Of a DNA stretch of 64,000 nt, positions 1 through 8,577 are shown piece after piece (position 1 is the first letter of the stretch; each line of letters starts with the position of its first letter). The notes beneath the pieces were generated by a model. It was not told where the DNA came from. It saw nothing but the letters and a program-made list of their open reading frames with translations, and did no database searches. The DNA comes from Cyclobacterium xiamenense (GTDB lineage: Bacteria; Bacteroidota; Bacteroidia; Cytophagales; Cyclobacteriaceae). The position numbers and the translations under genes are program-made. The stretch is taken from contig NZ_WIOK01000022.1 of NCBI RefSeq assembly GCF_009467825.1, positions 1 to 64,000 on the forward strand. The letters are read 5' to 3'.

Positions 1-470
1 TTTAGTTTATCAGTGCCACCAAATAGTGGAGATTCAAACTTTTCCGAATATTCGGGAAAAATAGCCGCATAAAAAAGGCTGCCCTTTTCGGACAGCCTCC
101 CCGGGGTGAGGTGATTTGATGCCATTCTTTATTTTTTTTAACATTTTGATTTTTAAATTAGGTCAAACTCACGTTACTTCCCGAAAAATAGTAGCCGATT
201 ATCCTTGATTTCCTATCCGAAATCCTTATTTTGGTTATTGACAACCGAGAGACGGGTGGCGCATGGTTTGTGTGCAAGCAACCATCCTTTTGAGATAGGG
301 ATAGTAGCCACCACTTTCTGATCAAACACCGGCAACGAAAAAAGCGGCAATACTATTACGAATGATAACCGGGAGATTGCTGATTAATGTACTATTCAAA
401 GTTTCGGATAGGGGATTTATTGACACATTCCCCCAACGAAAAAAAACTTACATTTTGATCCTGTAGAAGC
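1..470. other. Intergenic region with two hairpins, no gene seen
   Basis: No convincing coding frame is seen here. Two inverted repeats lie near the left edge. One at 40-60 is a near-perfect palindrome (TTTTCC-GAATATTC-GGGAAAA, one bulge). The other at 76-98 has the stem AGGCTGCCC/GGACAGCCT with one mismatch and a five-base loop, preceded by six A. Read on the minus strand the second gives a stem followed by T6, like an intrinsic terminator, but no minus-strand gene lies just to its right. They may belong to a gene outside the window. No good TAnnTTTG promoter box was found before the gene at 471. Confidence 0.4.
76..98 (-). terminator. Possible hairpin terminator at left edge
   Basis: A nine-base stem with one mismatch (76-84 with 90-98) encloses the loop TTTTC. 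On the minus strand it is followed by a run of T (71-76 on the plus strand are A). The gene it would serve is not visible, so the assignment is tentative. Confidence 0.3.
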
Positions 471-917
471 ATGGAAGAAGACGTTCAAGATAGGATATGG
501 CCGATGCCAAAGTTTTACTTTACCGTCACCTTTGATTCACTGGAAAAAGCAGTGGTGTTTCAGGAGGTTACTGGTCTGGATGCGGAAACGGACATCATCG
601 ATTACCGCCACAGTGATTTTTCTGCGATCAAAATGCCGGGCATTGGCAGGATAGGCACGGTAACACTACGAAAAGGGATTTTTCAGTCCGATACCCATTT
701 CTATGCCTGGTACAATGCCATTCATATGAATACGATTAAACGAGAAACGGTATCGATTCGATTGTTAGATGAGAAGGGTCACCCATCAATGACCTGGAAT
801 TTACAGAATGCCTGGCCCACAAAAATCACAGGTACTGATTTGAAATCCGAAAGCAATGAATTTGCGGTCGAGTCCATGGAGTTGGCGCACGAAGGATTAA
901 CGATTGTAAGTGGATGA
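471..917 (+). CDS. Orphan gp19-like phage/contractile tail tube protein
   Basis: The 148-residue product matches the T4 gp19-like tail tube family found in myophages and in extracellular contractile injection systems. Diagnostic features are the start of the fold around MPKFYFTVTF, the segment EVTGLDAETDIIDYR near residues 30-45, a KMPG loop, a TLRKG strand, FYAWYNAI, and a C-terminal segment ending ESMELAHEGL. Length is normal for the family. In contractile systems this protein polymerises into the inner tube. Here no sheath, baseplate, spike or ATPase gene is next to it, so it is an orphan: either a remnant or a protein supplied to a system elsewhere. A later start at residue 12 (MPKF) is possible. 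The family call is firm; the role here is unknown. Confidence 0.8.
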   Translation: MEEDVQDRIWPMPKFYFTVTFDSLEKAVVFQEVTGLDAETDIIDYRHSDFSAIKMPGIGRIGTVTLRKGIFQSDTHFYAWYNAIHMNTIKRETVSIRLLDEKGHPSMTWNLQNAWPTKITGTDLKSESNEFAVESMELAHEGLTIVSG

Positions 918-945
918 ATGGTGGTTTTTGGGTTTTTGACGATAA

Positions 946-1324
946 CACAGTGAATCGGCACTAAAAGATACTACTTACCTTTTAGAAGTGCTAGAACCCG
1001 GAGAAAGAGCTACGTTTGTTACAGTCCCTCTACCCGGAGTGTTTACCGACGGTATTGCTTTTTGGCCGAAAGGATTTGGCGCGCCGTTTTTTAAAAAAAT
1101 TATACCCAAAAAGTCTGGGTAGACGGTTTTGTACCGGGTTTCGGCTCCAATGATGCCAGGGAGCGTGTTTTGATCCATGCTGTGCAAACGTCGAAGGATA
1201 TATTGATCACCGTATTAATGTACCGGACCTCGACCAGAAATACCAACTCGTCCCAGGTACTGGTGCGGTATTTGTTGCTACCTGATGCTGCTTCGGTCGG
1301 AATCATTTCCTGGAACTGGTAGAA
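946..1324 (+). pseudogene. Frame-disrupted remnant of unknown gene
   Basis: Two open stretches in neighbouring frames abut at the A7 run around 1093-1099. The first (about 946-1119) reads LKDTTYLLEVLEPGER and then TVPLPGVFTDG. The second, which can be followed from about 1095 to the stop near 1322, reads KNYTQKVWVDGFVPGFGSN and then ERVLIHAVQTSKDILITVLM. Neither has a plausible start of its own, and the join occurs at a homopolymer, so a frameshift (real or a sequencing error) is likely. VDGFVPGF...ARERVLIH is faintly like an L,D-transpeptidase core, but no catalytic Cys motif follows, so no function is assigned. The rest of 918-1485 shows nothing else. Confidence 0.35.
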
Positions 1325-1485
1325 AATCCGATCCAAGGAGGGGTTGGGAAGGCAAACATTTTGCTAAAATACCTCGAATCCGTGAGGAAAAAACAACCGA
1401 AATGCTTAAGTTAGAGTAGAGACGGGTATTGACCCCAATTGGTCATGGTCGGTCACTAATTTTTAGAATTGACGTAAGATTGTAG

Positions 1486-4400
1486 ATGGAGAATATTCAC
1501 GATTATAGCACCTTATTTTATTTCAATCCCTTGCCAAATTGGGTGTATGACAAGGAAACGTTTGAAATCGTAGACGTTAATCAATCGGCCATCGACCACT
1601 ACGGCTACAGCAGGGAAGAATTCCTATCCATGACCATTCGGGACTTGAGACCCGCGGAAGAGATACCCCGCCTCCATGCCGCACATGTGGGGTTAGCGGA
1701 CAAAAAGAACACCATTTATTTTGGTACGTTTACCCATACGAAAAAAAATGGGGAGCGAATTCGGGTGGATGTGAACGGGCACCCTGTGGATTTTATGGAT
1801 CGAAAGTGCCTCATGGTCACCTGTCAGGACGTGACCGAGAAGGAGCAGCAACTATTGGAGCTAACGGATTCCGAACAGAAATTGAAAACAGCTTCGTCCA
1901 TTGCCAAATTAGGCTATTGGCGGCAGGAAGTGGGTTCCAGCGTATTGAATTGGTCGGACGAAGTATACCGGATTTGGGGAAGAAAGAAAGCGCAGTTTGA
2001 AGCAACTTTTGAAAAATTTTTTGAAACCATTCATGCTGCAGATCGGGACCGATTTTTGCAGGAGCAGCAAGCGGTTTTCGCAGGAAAAGAAGCCCTAGAT
2101 GTCAGCCACCGGATCCTTTTGCCGAATGGAAAAGTGAAATGGGTACATGAATTGGGACGGTTGAATAGAGATGCGCAGGGAAATCCCATTTCCTTCGAGG
2201 GTACCGTCCAGGACATCACTACGCAGAAACAGGAAGAACAGCAACTCCGTTTGCTAGAAAGTGTGGTGACCCATACCAGTGATGCCATTATGATTACCGA
2301 AGCGCCATCGGCAAATGAATTTGGGTCGAGGATTGTCTACGTCAATGAGGCATTCACCAGAATGACCGGCTACACATTCGGAGAGATCGTTGGAAAATCT
2401 CCGAAGGTACTGCAGGGTCCCAAATCCGATAGGGAAGAGCTCCGCCGACTAAGTCAAGCCATAAAGGACCAGCAAGACTGTGAGATTACGACCATTAACT
2501 ATAGAAAAAATGGCGATCAATTTTGGATCAATATTTCTGTTTCTCCGGTTGTAGACGAAACTGGGCAGGTTAGCCATTGGATCGCTGTTGAAAAAGACGT
2601 GAGCGCCCAAATGATCGAGCAGCTTCAACGGGACCTTTTGGCAAAAATTAGCGCCATATTTCACGAGGGAACGGATCTTCGAGGCGCTCTTGGAGGCGTC
2701 TGTGAATTAATTGCTACTTACGGGGATTTTAGTTTTTGTGAGATTTGGCTTCCGGATATCCAAAAGAGAACGCTTAATTTGGCTGCCCATTATGCGCAGG
2801 ACGCTGCTGGGAGAGCATTCTATACCCAGGCTGGAAACCTCTCCAAGATGGAGACTGGAACGGGCCTGCCAGGAAGCGTTTGGTTGGAAAACGTCGCCCT
2901 GATTTGGGATAAGGTAGCACAAAATGATTTATTTATTCGCAGGCAGGCTGCGCAGCATTCGGGCTTAGCGGTGGTGTTGGGAATTCCCTTACACCATCAG
3001 GAAAGCAAAGTAGGTGTAATGGTAGTGGGTGCTTGCGAGGAAAGGGTCACGGTGGAGCGACACCAGCCCGTGTTAACCCGGCTACAATCGTTTATCGGAT
3101 CAGAAATCAATCGAAAAGGCTTGGAGGAGGAATTACTTCATTTGTTTGAGGCATTACCGGATATCGTTTGCCTTACCGATTTTGCGGGCAATTTCCTAAA
3201 AATGAACCGATCAGGTTGTGAGCTTTTAGGCTACGCGAAAGGGGAAATTCTGGGTAGCACCTTTGCTCGATTTGTTCATCCCGAAGATGCCCAGATAACG
3301 GCAGATGCATTCAAAAAACTGAACTCGGATGCCGACACATTCAAACTGGAAAACCGGTTTTTGACCAAATCCGGTAAGGTGTGTTGGTTGAGTTGGTACG
3401 GCAATCCCCAGGTAAGTGAGGAAGTAATCTATGCTTCCGCAAAGAATATCACCGAGGAAAAAAAGCTACAGGAGCTGTTAGAAGACGCCTCACAACTTGC
3501 AAAAATTGGAGGATGGGAATACGAAATAGCCGATCAGGAGGGCAACGATGCCATGTATTGGTCGCCGATGGTCCGAGAAATCCTGGAAGTACCGGAGGAT
3601 TACAATCCTTCCCTTTCCGGCGGCTTTGAGTTTTATTCGGCAGAAAGCAAAGCAAAAATAATGGCCGCGGTGGATCGGCTGATTGACCAGGGTGTTGAAT
3701 TTGACGAAGAACTGCTCCTGTTAAGCAATTCGGGAAAAGAAAAATGGGTTCGGTGTATCGGTAGGAGTGAACGGATTAATGGGAGGTGCACGAAGATTTT
3801 CGGTAGCTTCCAGGATATCGATGGCATGAAGAAAACGGAACTGCGTATTTCTGAGATATTGGGGAGTATTTCCGACGCGTTTTATGCCGTGGATGCCGAT
3901 TGGAATTTTACCTACTTTAATAAAGAGGCAGAAAGCCTCCTTAACAGGAAGAGCGAGGAGGTTTTGGGCAAAAATATTTGGGAGGAATTTCGGCCGGCAA
4001 TTGGAACCCAGCTGGAACGAATATACCGAGAAGTAGCGGCACAGGGAAAGGCAGTGAGTTTCGAATACCAGTATCCCGGCAACGGTGCCTGGTACGAGAT
4101 CAATACCTACCCCTCGGGTGGAGGGATTTCTTCCTATTTTAAAAATATTGATGAAAAAAGAAGCGCGGCCGAAAAATTGGAAAAGGCATACCGGGAAAAA
4201 ATCGATATCATCGAGAGCATTGGCGATGGGTTTTTTACGGTTGACAATCAATGGACGGTTACCTACTGGAACAAGGAAGCGGAGCGCTTGATGGGTAGAG
4301 ACCGGGCGGCGATGCTGGGCCAAAATCTTTGGAACGAATATGACGATATCGTGGGTACCGCTTTCTATACGCAGTATAGGCGCGCCATGGAATCCGGTGA

Positions 4401-5649
4401 AAACGTGACCTTTGAAGAATTTTACCCGGCGTTGAGCAAGTGGTTTGAAGTGGCCGTTTATCCAAATATGAATGGATTGTCTGTTTACTTCAAAGACATC
4501 ACCCGAAGAAAAATCACTGATTTACAAATTTTACGTGCGAATGAACGCTTTGAGAAAGTGACCCAGGCAACTACTGACGCCATCTGGGATTGGGATATTG
4601 AAAATGACACCCTTTTTCGCGGGCTGGGCTTCGAAAACTTTTTTGGATCCGGAGTTCGTCGAATGCTAAACTCGGCTGATTTCTGGCAGGATAGCTATCA
4701 CCCCGAGGATGTTGCCGCCATTAAAGAAAGCCTGGAAGCCAGCCTTGCAGATCCAGAACAGGAAAAATGGCAAATGGAGTACCGAATTATTCATCCCAGC
4801 GGAGAAGAAAAAACGGTGATCGACAAAGGAATGATTATCCGGAATGATTCGGGAAAGGCCATACGGATGGTTGGGGCGCTGACAGATATCAGCAACCGTA
4901 AAAAGCACGAGCGAGAGGTTCAGGAGTTGAATCAACTATTGAAACAGCACATACAAGAGCTTGAAGTGACCAACGAGCAGTTGGAGCAGTTTGCTTTTAT
5001 CGCTTCCCACGATTTACAGGAACCACTGCGTATGATTTCCAGTTTTCTCAACCAAATCGAACGTAAATACGGGGATCAGTTGGATGCAAAAGCCCACCAA
5101 TACATTCACTTTGCGACCGACGGCGCAAAACGGATGAAACGAATTATTTTGGATTTGTTGGAGTATTCCCGTGCAGGGAAATTTGCGGATACACCCGAGC
5201 CAGTCAACATACACGTGCTCATTGAAGAATACAAGGTGTTGCGACGAAAGTTGCTCCGCGATAAAAAAGCGGTTTTGACTGCCGAAAGCCTTCCCACTAT
5301 TTCCTGCTATAAGGCACCGCTCGTACAAACCTTTCATTGCTTGCTGGATAATGCGATTCATTATTCACGGGAGGGGGTGCCTCCCAGGGTTGACATACAG
5401 GTCAGCGAAAAAGAAACACATTGGGAGTTTGGTATCGCAGACAACGGAATTGGGATTGATTCCCAATTTTTTGACAAAATTTTCATTATTTTCCAACGTT
5501 TGCATAACCGGGATCGGTACAAAGGAACCGGAATTGGGCTTTCGATCGTGAAAAAACATGTGGAATCCTGGGGAGGAAAAATTTGGCTGGAATCCAGTCC
5601 CGAGGTTGGCAGTACGTTTTATTTTACCGTTAATAAAGAATTCGGATGA
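1486..5649 (+). CDS. Multi-PAS/GAF sensor histidine kinase
   Basis: The 1387-residue protein has no signal peptide or membrane segment, so it is probably cytoplasmic. Approximate domain order: PAS (8-120), PAS (135-245), PAS (255-375), GAF (385-545), PAS (548-657), PAS (662-782), PAS (785-892), PAS (900-1008), PAS (1018-1138), HisKA (1165-1228) with phospho-acceptor His1175 in SHDLQEPL, and HATPase (1270-1385) with N-box LLDNAIHYS, DNGIGID and GTGIGLSIVKKH. PAS 6 and PAS 7 are close paralogues (both with TYFNKEAE- or TYWNKEAE-type segments), suggesting internal duplication. The third PAS has KSPKVLQGPKSD where LOV domains carry the flavin-binding Cys, so it is not a LOV sensor. The kinase core is of the phytochrome-like type. 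The stop overlaps the next start in ATGA, implying translational coupling to the response regulator. The signal sensed cannot be read from the sequence. Confidence 0.95.
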   Translation: MENIHDYSTLFYFNPLPNWVYDKETFEIVDVNQSAIDHYGYSREEFLSMTIRDLRPAEEIPRLHAAHVGLADKKNTIYFGTFTHTKKNGERIRVDVNGHPVDFMDRKCLMVTCQDVTEKEQQLLELTDSEQKLKTASSIAKLGYWRQEVGSSVLNWSDEVYRIWGRKKAQFEATFEKFFETIHAADRDRFLQEQQAVFAGKEALDVSHRILLPNGKVKWVHELGRLNRDAQGNPISFEGTVQDITTQKQEEQQLRLLESVVTHTSDAIMITEAPSANEFGSRIVYVNEAFTRMTGYTFGEIVGKSPKVLQGPKSDREELRRLSQAIKDQQDCEITTINYRKNGDQFWINISVSPVVDETGQVSHWIAVEKDVSAQMIEQLQRDLLAKISAIFHEGTDLRGALGGVCELIATYGDFSFCEIWLPDIQKRTLNLAAHYAQDAAGRAFYTQAGNLSKMETGTGLPGSVWLENVALIWDKVAQNDLFIRRQAAQHSGLAVVLGIPLHHQESKVGVMVVGACEERVTVERHQPVLTRLQSFIGSEINRKGLEEELLHLFEALPDIVCLTDFAGNFLKMNRSGCELLGYAKGEILGSTFARFVHPEDAQITADAFKKLNSDADTFKLENRFLTKSGKVCWLSWYGNPQVSEEVIYASAKNITEEKKLQELLEDASQLAKIGGWEYEIADQEGNDAMYWSPMVREILEVPEDYNPSLSGGFEFYSAESKAKIMAAVDRLIDQGVEFDEELLLLSNSGKEKWVRCIGRSERINGRCTKIFGSFQDIDGMKKTELRISEILGSISDAFYAVDADWNFTYFNKEAESLLNRKSEEVLGKNIWEEFRPAIGTQLERIYREVAAQGKAVSFEYQYPGNGAWYEINTYPSGGGISSYFKNIDEKRSAAEKLEKAYREKIDIIESIGDGFFTVDNQWTVTYWNKEAERLMGRDRAAMLGQNLWNEYDDIVGTAFYTQYRRAMESGENVTFEEFYPALSKWFEVAVYPNMNGLSVYFKDITRRKITDLQILRANERFEKVTQATTDAIWDWDIENDTLFRGLGFENFFGSGVRRMLNSADFWQDSYHPEDVAAIKESLEASLADPEQEKWQMEYRIIHPSGEEKTVIDKGMIIRNDSGKAIRMVGALTDISNRKKHEREVQELNQLLKQHIQELEVTNEQLEQFAFIASHDLQEPLRMISSFLNQIERKYGDQLDAKAHQYIHFATDGAKRMKRIILDLLEYSRAGKFADTPEPVNIHVLIEEYKVLRRKLLRDKKAVLTAESLPTISCYKAPLVQTFHCLLDNAIHYSREGVPPRVDIQVSEKETHWEFGIADNGIGIDSQFFDKIFIIFQRLHNRDRYKGTGIGLSIVKKHVESWGGKIWLESSPEVGSTFYFTVNKEFG

Positions 5650-6068
5650 AAGAGGTACATATATTATTAGTAGAAGACAATGAAGGGGATATCGTTCTTA
5701 CCTTGGATGCATTTGACGAATGCAAAATTAAAACCCGAATAAGTGTTGCCAAAAATGGGAAAGAAGCACTGGATTTTCTCTTTGGGGAGGAGGAGCAACC
5801 AGACAACCGTCCCGATCTGATATTACTCGACATCAATATTCCGGTATACAGTGGACACGAGGTGCTTAAGAGGATCAAGGAACACCCGTCTCTGAAAAAA
5901 ATCCCGGTAATCATGTTGACCACCTCCTCCAACCAGAAAGACATCGACCTTGCCTACGAAAACCACGCAAATAGCTACATCACCAAACCCATAGAGATGG
6001 ATCGTTTTATTAGCGCCATACTGAAAATCGAACAATTTTGGCTCCAATTGTCTAAATTAGCAAAATAA
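5646..6068 (+). CDS. Single-domain response regulator (Rcp1-type)
   Basis: A 140-residue stand-alone receiver domain. The acidic pocket is VEDNEGD near the N-terminus, the phospho-acceptor is Asp62 in LLDIN, the switch Thr lies in MLTTSS, and the conserved Lys is Lys114 in ITKPIE. There is no output domain. The length and the insert around FLFGEEEQ fit the Rcp1 family that partners phytochrome-like kinases. It starts inside the stop of the kinase gene (ATGA overlap), so it is almost certainly its cognate receiver, passing phosphate on to an unlinked effector or acting by protein-protein contact. Confidence 0.95.
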   Translation: MKEVHILLVEDNEGDIVLTLDAFDECKIKTRISVAKNGKEALDFLFGEEEQPDNRPDLILLDINIPVYSGHEVLKRIKEHPSLKKIPVIMLTTSSNQKDIDLAYENHANSYITKPIEMDRFISAILKIEQFWLQLSKLAK

Positions 6069-6216
6069 GCTTCCTTCCACTGTTGGTGTGTTAGCGGAAC
6101 AACCGGTACCTGGCTTCCAAATACGGAGATGATTTTTTGAGGCTTCCCGAGCCTTTGCTCCAAAAAAAATGTAATTTCGCCGGGTCCTGTTTTTGGAAAA
6201 TCCGACCCGTTTAAAT

Positions 6217-6615
6217 ATGCTAAAAATGGATCAACTAAACGCTACATATAAACTAGTGATCGAAAAGTACATCGCGGCTTACAATGCCAAGAATGTGGAA
6301 GAGATGGTACGGGACTTGTCTGTAGATGTGGTGTTTGAACACCTGACAAACGATGAGGTAAGCATGCGATTGGAAGGCCTGGATGCGTTTCGAAGACAGG
6401 CCGAGGAAGCCCTTTCCTATTTTTCCCATCGGAAGCAGACGGTTCTATCCTGGGAATTTGCGGGCGACCTTGTTCGCGTGGAGGTTGATTACCAGGCCGT
6501 ATTGGCGGTGGATTTCCCTAACGGTCTCAAGGCCGGGGAGCGCTTGCATATGTCTGGAATCTCGGAGTTTACGTTTGAAAACGATAAAACCAAAGCCATC
6601 AAAGACCGAAGTTAA
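6217..6615 (+). CDS. NTF2-like/SnoaL-type protein
   Basis: A 132-residue protein with the NTF2-like cone fold pattern: an N-terminal helix (VIEKYIAAYNAKNVEEMVRDL), then VVFEH, a second helix (DAFRRQAEEALSYF), and C-terminal strands (VRVEVDYQAVLAVDF, EFTFENDK). Family members are small ligand-binding proteins or isomerases; no catalytic role can be read here. ATG codons at 6217 and 6226 both fit; an in-frame TTG at 6193 is unlikely because it lies inside an inverted repeat (CGGGTC at 6181 and GACCCG at 6204). It stands alone between the response regulator and a convergent ChaN-like gene. Confidence 0.75.
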   Translation: MLKMDQLNATYKLVIEKYIAAYNAKNVEEMVRDLSVDVVFEHLTNDEVSMRLEGLDAFRRQAEEALSYFSHRKQTVLSWEFAGDLVRVEVDYQAVLAVDFPNGLKAGERLHMSGISEFTFENDKTKAIKDRS

Positions 6616-6618
6616 CGA

Positions 6619-6638
6619 AGCCCGTATGGGCTGCTTTT
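6619..6638 (+). terminator. Hairpin between convergent genes
   Basis: A five-base stem AGCCC/GGGCT (6619-6623 with 6628-6632) is followed by GCTTTTAA, just downstream of the NTF2-like gene. It is short but well placed to end transcription from the left; it overlaps the last codons of the convergent gene. Confidence 0.4.
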
Positions 6639-7515
6639 AATAGGTTTTTGGTTGATTGGGGTCGGTGAGAACGATAATATCGGCTTTGTCCCGATGGGCT
6701 TCCCAGTTAGGTGCGTGGAAATCATCCGAGGGAAAACAGGAGATGGTAAGGATGTCAAGGCCCCGCTTTCTTTCTTTCACGGCTGCCACGGTACCCAATC
6801 CTTCGTCGCTATGAAATTTCCCTGTCAGGTGTAGGATTTTCGCTTTTCTATTTTTTTTCCAGGTAGTGACGATGCTTTCTGCCATCGTGGCGTCTCGCAA
6901 TAGTTGGGCGTGAAAGATCGAGGGCCCCATGTGGTGCGCATGTTCGCCCATTGCCGCGTAGAATTTTTGGCGGTAGGGATCGTCTTCCCGGGGAAGTTCA
7001 AATAGGCTATAGTAAGATCTCGCCGCCTTGGGAAGCTGCTTTAAGGTACCAATCCCTTTTTGGCTGACCATGCTGGCATACCTTCCCGGGACGTTAGCCG
7101 CAATGACCTGTTGTGCTTTTGATTTGGCAAGCTGAACCAGGGGCGCGTAGTCGGCGTAATTGCTCCAGGCCCGGCTCTCTTTCGTAAAGCTTCGCTCACG
7201 GATAAGGCCGGCCAGGTACTCGTTTAGCACCAACTGTACGTCCCGCTCAAACATTTCCATGGAGAGAATTACCTGTGGGTATTCATCCAGCAAAGCAGCA
7301 TAGAGTGCGTTTTGTAGCACATGTGCCAGGCTATCGTTGTGCTCTTCTCCGAATACAATTACTTGTTTTTTCCGGGACAGTTGGACGATGTCGGCCACGC
7401 TGATTTCTGTGGCGGAGGGTGTATGGTATAGTTTGACGCCGGTTTCTACGATTTGCTGCGCCCATGCCAAAGTGGGGGTTGCAAGAAAGAAAAAGAGCCA
7501 GATTCGGGTTCTCAT
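6637..7515 (-). CDS. Secreted ChaN-like (haem-binding uptake/Tiki superfamily) protein
   Basis: The 292-residue product starts with a signal peptide (MRTRIWLFFFLATPTLAWAQ), which fixes the start at 7515 in preference to an upstream in-frame ATG at 7545. The mature part has the ChaN/DUF399 hallmarks: VFGEEHND near residue 55, an MEMFERD segment, and a C-terminal LHLTGKFHSDEGLGT segment. ChaN proteins are small iron-regulated proteins that bind haem, and the wider Tiki/EreA fold includes metalloproteases; the E and H residues of GEEHND are typical of the fold. No lipobox is seen, so it is probably periplasmic. It is divergent from the MpaB-like gene and convergent with the NTF2-like gene. Family is clear; substrate unknown. 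Confidence 0.85.
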   Translation of the reverse strand: MRTRIWLFFFLATPTLAWAQQIVETGVKLYHTPSATEISVADIVQLSRKKQVIVFGEEHNDSLAHVLQNALYAALLDEYPQVILSMEMFERDVQLVLNEYLAGLIRERSFTKESRAWSNYADYAPLVQLAKSKAQQVIAANVPGRYASMVSQKGIGTLKQLPKAARSYYSLFELPREDDPYRQKFYAAMGEHAHHMGPSIFHAQLLRDATMAESIVTTWKKNRKAKILHLTGKFHSDEGLGTVAAVKERKRGLDILTISCFPSDDFHAPNWEAHRDKADIIVLTDPNQPKTY

Positions 7516-7647
7516 GAGGGAAAAATTTTCAGTGAAAGTAAACAATTCTTTCCGTTTTTACCGGCTTATTGTGCCCTAATTCGGGTCAATGGCTTTCCGG
7601 CTTCGCAAAAAGCAAGTAACTTGCAGGAAACCGACCGGGTCCATACG

Positions 7648-8499
7648 ATGACGATCAAACCCTATACAAAAGCGATCACCGGGATGAATCCCCGTTCCGA
7701 TTATGAGCGAATTGCCTATTTATTGACCTTTCACTGTTTTCCCTGGGATATGGAAAAAGCACTGGAATTTGCCCTGTTCCGGACCTTTGCCGTTCCCTCG
7801 GTATCCAGGTTATTGCTGGCGACCGGAGAATTTGTCAACCGGACCCAAAAGCGATACGACGACACCGAACTCATCCTTTACGAAATCCTGGAAAATGGCA
7901 TGGATAGTGTCCGGGGGCAGGCAGCCATCGCGCGTATGAATGCCATGCACGGTCGATTCAAGATTTCGAACGAGGAGTATTTGTACGTACTCTCCACATT
8001 CATATTTGAACCCATTCGTTGGATGGACCAGTGGGGATGGCGGCCGTTTACCCCGATAGAAAAGGAGGCCATTTTGATCAATTATCAGGAGCTTGCAAAA
8101 CGGATGGGTATCCGGGAGGTACCCGATTCGCTGGATTCCTTCGAGGCATTTAATGTAGCGTACGAACGCGCTCATTTTTCCTTTGATCCGGCCAATAAAA
8201 TCATCGGGAATAAAACCTTGGAATTGCTGTTGGGTTTCTACTTGCCGGGAAAGCTAATGCGGCTGGGCAGGCCCATCGCCTATTGCCTGATGGATTCCCG
8301 GCTTCGACAGGCGATGGGATACCCCCATCCACCGGGCTTGCTTGTGTTTCTGGTAAAGGTAGCGATGAAAGTCAGAGCACTGGTGACGGGTTGGATTCCG
8401 GAGCCAGGTAAACCGGTTCTTGGCACAAAACGCAAACGTTCCAGTTATCCCAAAGGGTACACCATCGAAGCATTGGGAACCAACACTCCTGGAAAATGA
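7648..8499 (+). CDS. MpaB-like/DUF2236 oxygenase family protein
   Basis: The 283-residue product matches the family that includes the fungal ER-bound oxygenase MpaB and, more distantly, bacterial latex-clearing proteins (DUF2236). Key features are MNPRSDYERIAYLLTFHCF and WDMEKALEFALFRTFAVP near the N-terminus, ARMNAMHGRF near residue 95 with the conserved His, FEPIRWMDQWGWR, and a C-terminal helical region with HFSFDPANK. These helical proteins bind haem b in characterised relatives. The start at 7648 was chosen because the family begins just upstream of the DYERIAYLL segment; the open frame extends further upstream without homology. Biochemical role in bacteria is unclear. Confidence 0.8.
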   Translation: MTIKPYTKAITGMNPRSDYERIAYLLTFHCFPWDMEKALEFALFRTFAVPSVSRLLLATGEFVNRTQKRYDDTELILYEILENGMDSVRGQAAIARMNAMHGRFKISNEEYLYVLSTFIFEPIRWMDQWGWRPFTPIEKEAILINYQELAKRMGIREVPDSLDSFEAFNVAYERAHFSFDPANKIIGNKTLELLLGFYLPGKLMRLGRPIAYCLMDSRLRQAMGYPHPPGLLVFLVKVAMKVRALVTGWIPEPGKPVLGTKRKRSSYPKGYTIEALGTNTPGK

Positions 8500-8577
8500 G
8501 TTCGTGTAGGTGCCGGATGGGGAGCCTTCAATGAATCGCTTTGTTTGGGAAATTCTGTAAGCAATTGAGCGAAGAGG

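Noticed and set aside
946-1324. L,D-transpeptidase assignment for the broken frame
   Set aside because: Only a short segment looks similar (DGFVPGF then ARERVLIH) and the catalytic GC motif is absent; too weak to name.
1100-1336. Minus-strand open frames in the gap before the kinase
   Set aside because: No recognisable domain; the plus-strand reading is more protein-like.
2390-2440. LOV-type blue-light domain in the kinase (third PAS)
   Set aside because: The photoactive Cys position is Pro (KSPKVLQG), so the flavin adduct cannot form; it is an ordinary PAS domain.
3721-4323. Minus-strand open frame of 200 codons inside the histidine kinase
   Set aside because: It overlaps conserved PAS domains in the opposite strand and shows no domain of its own.
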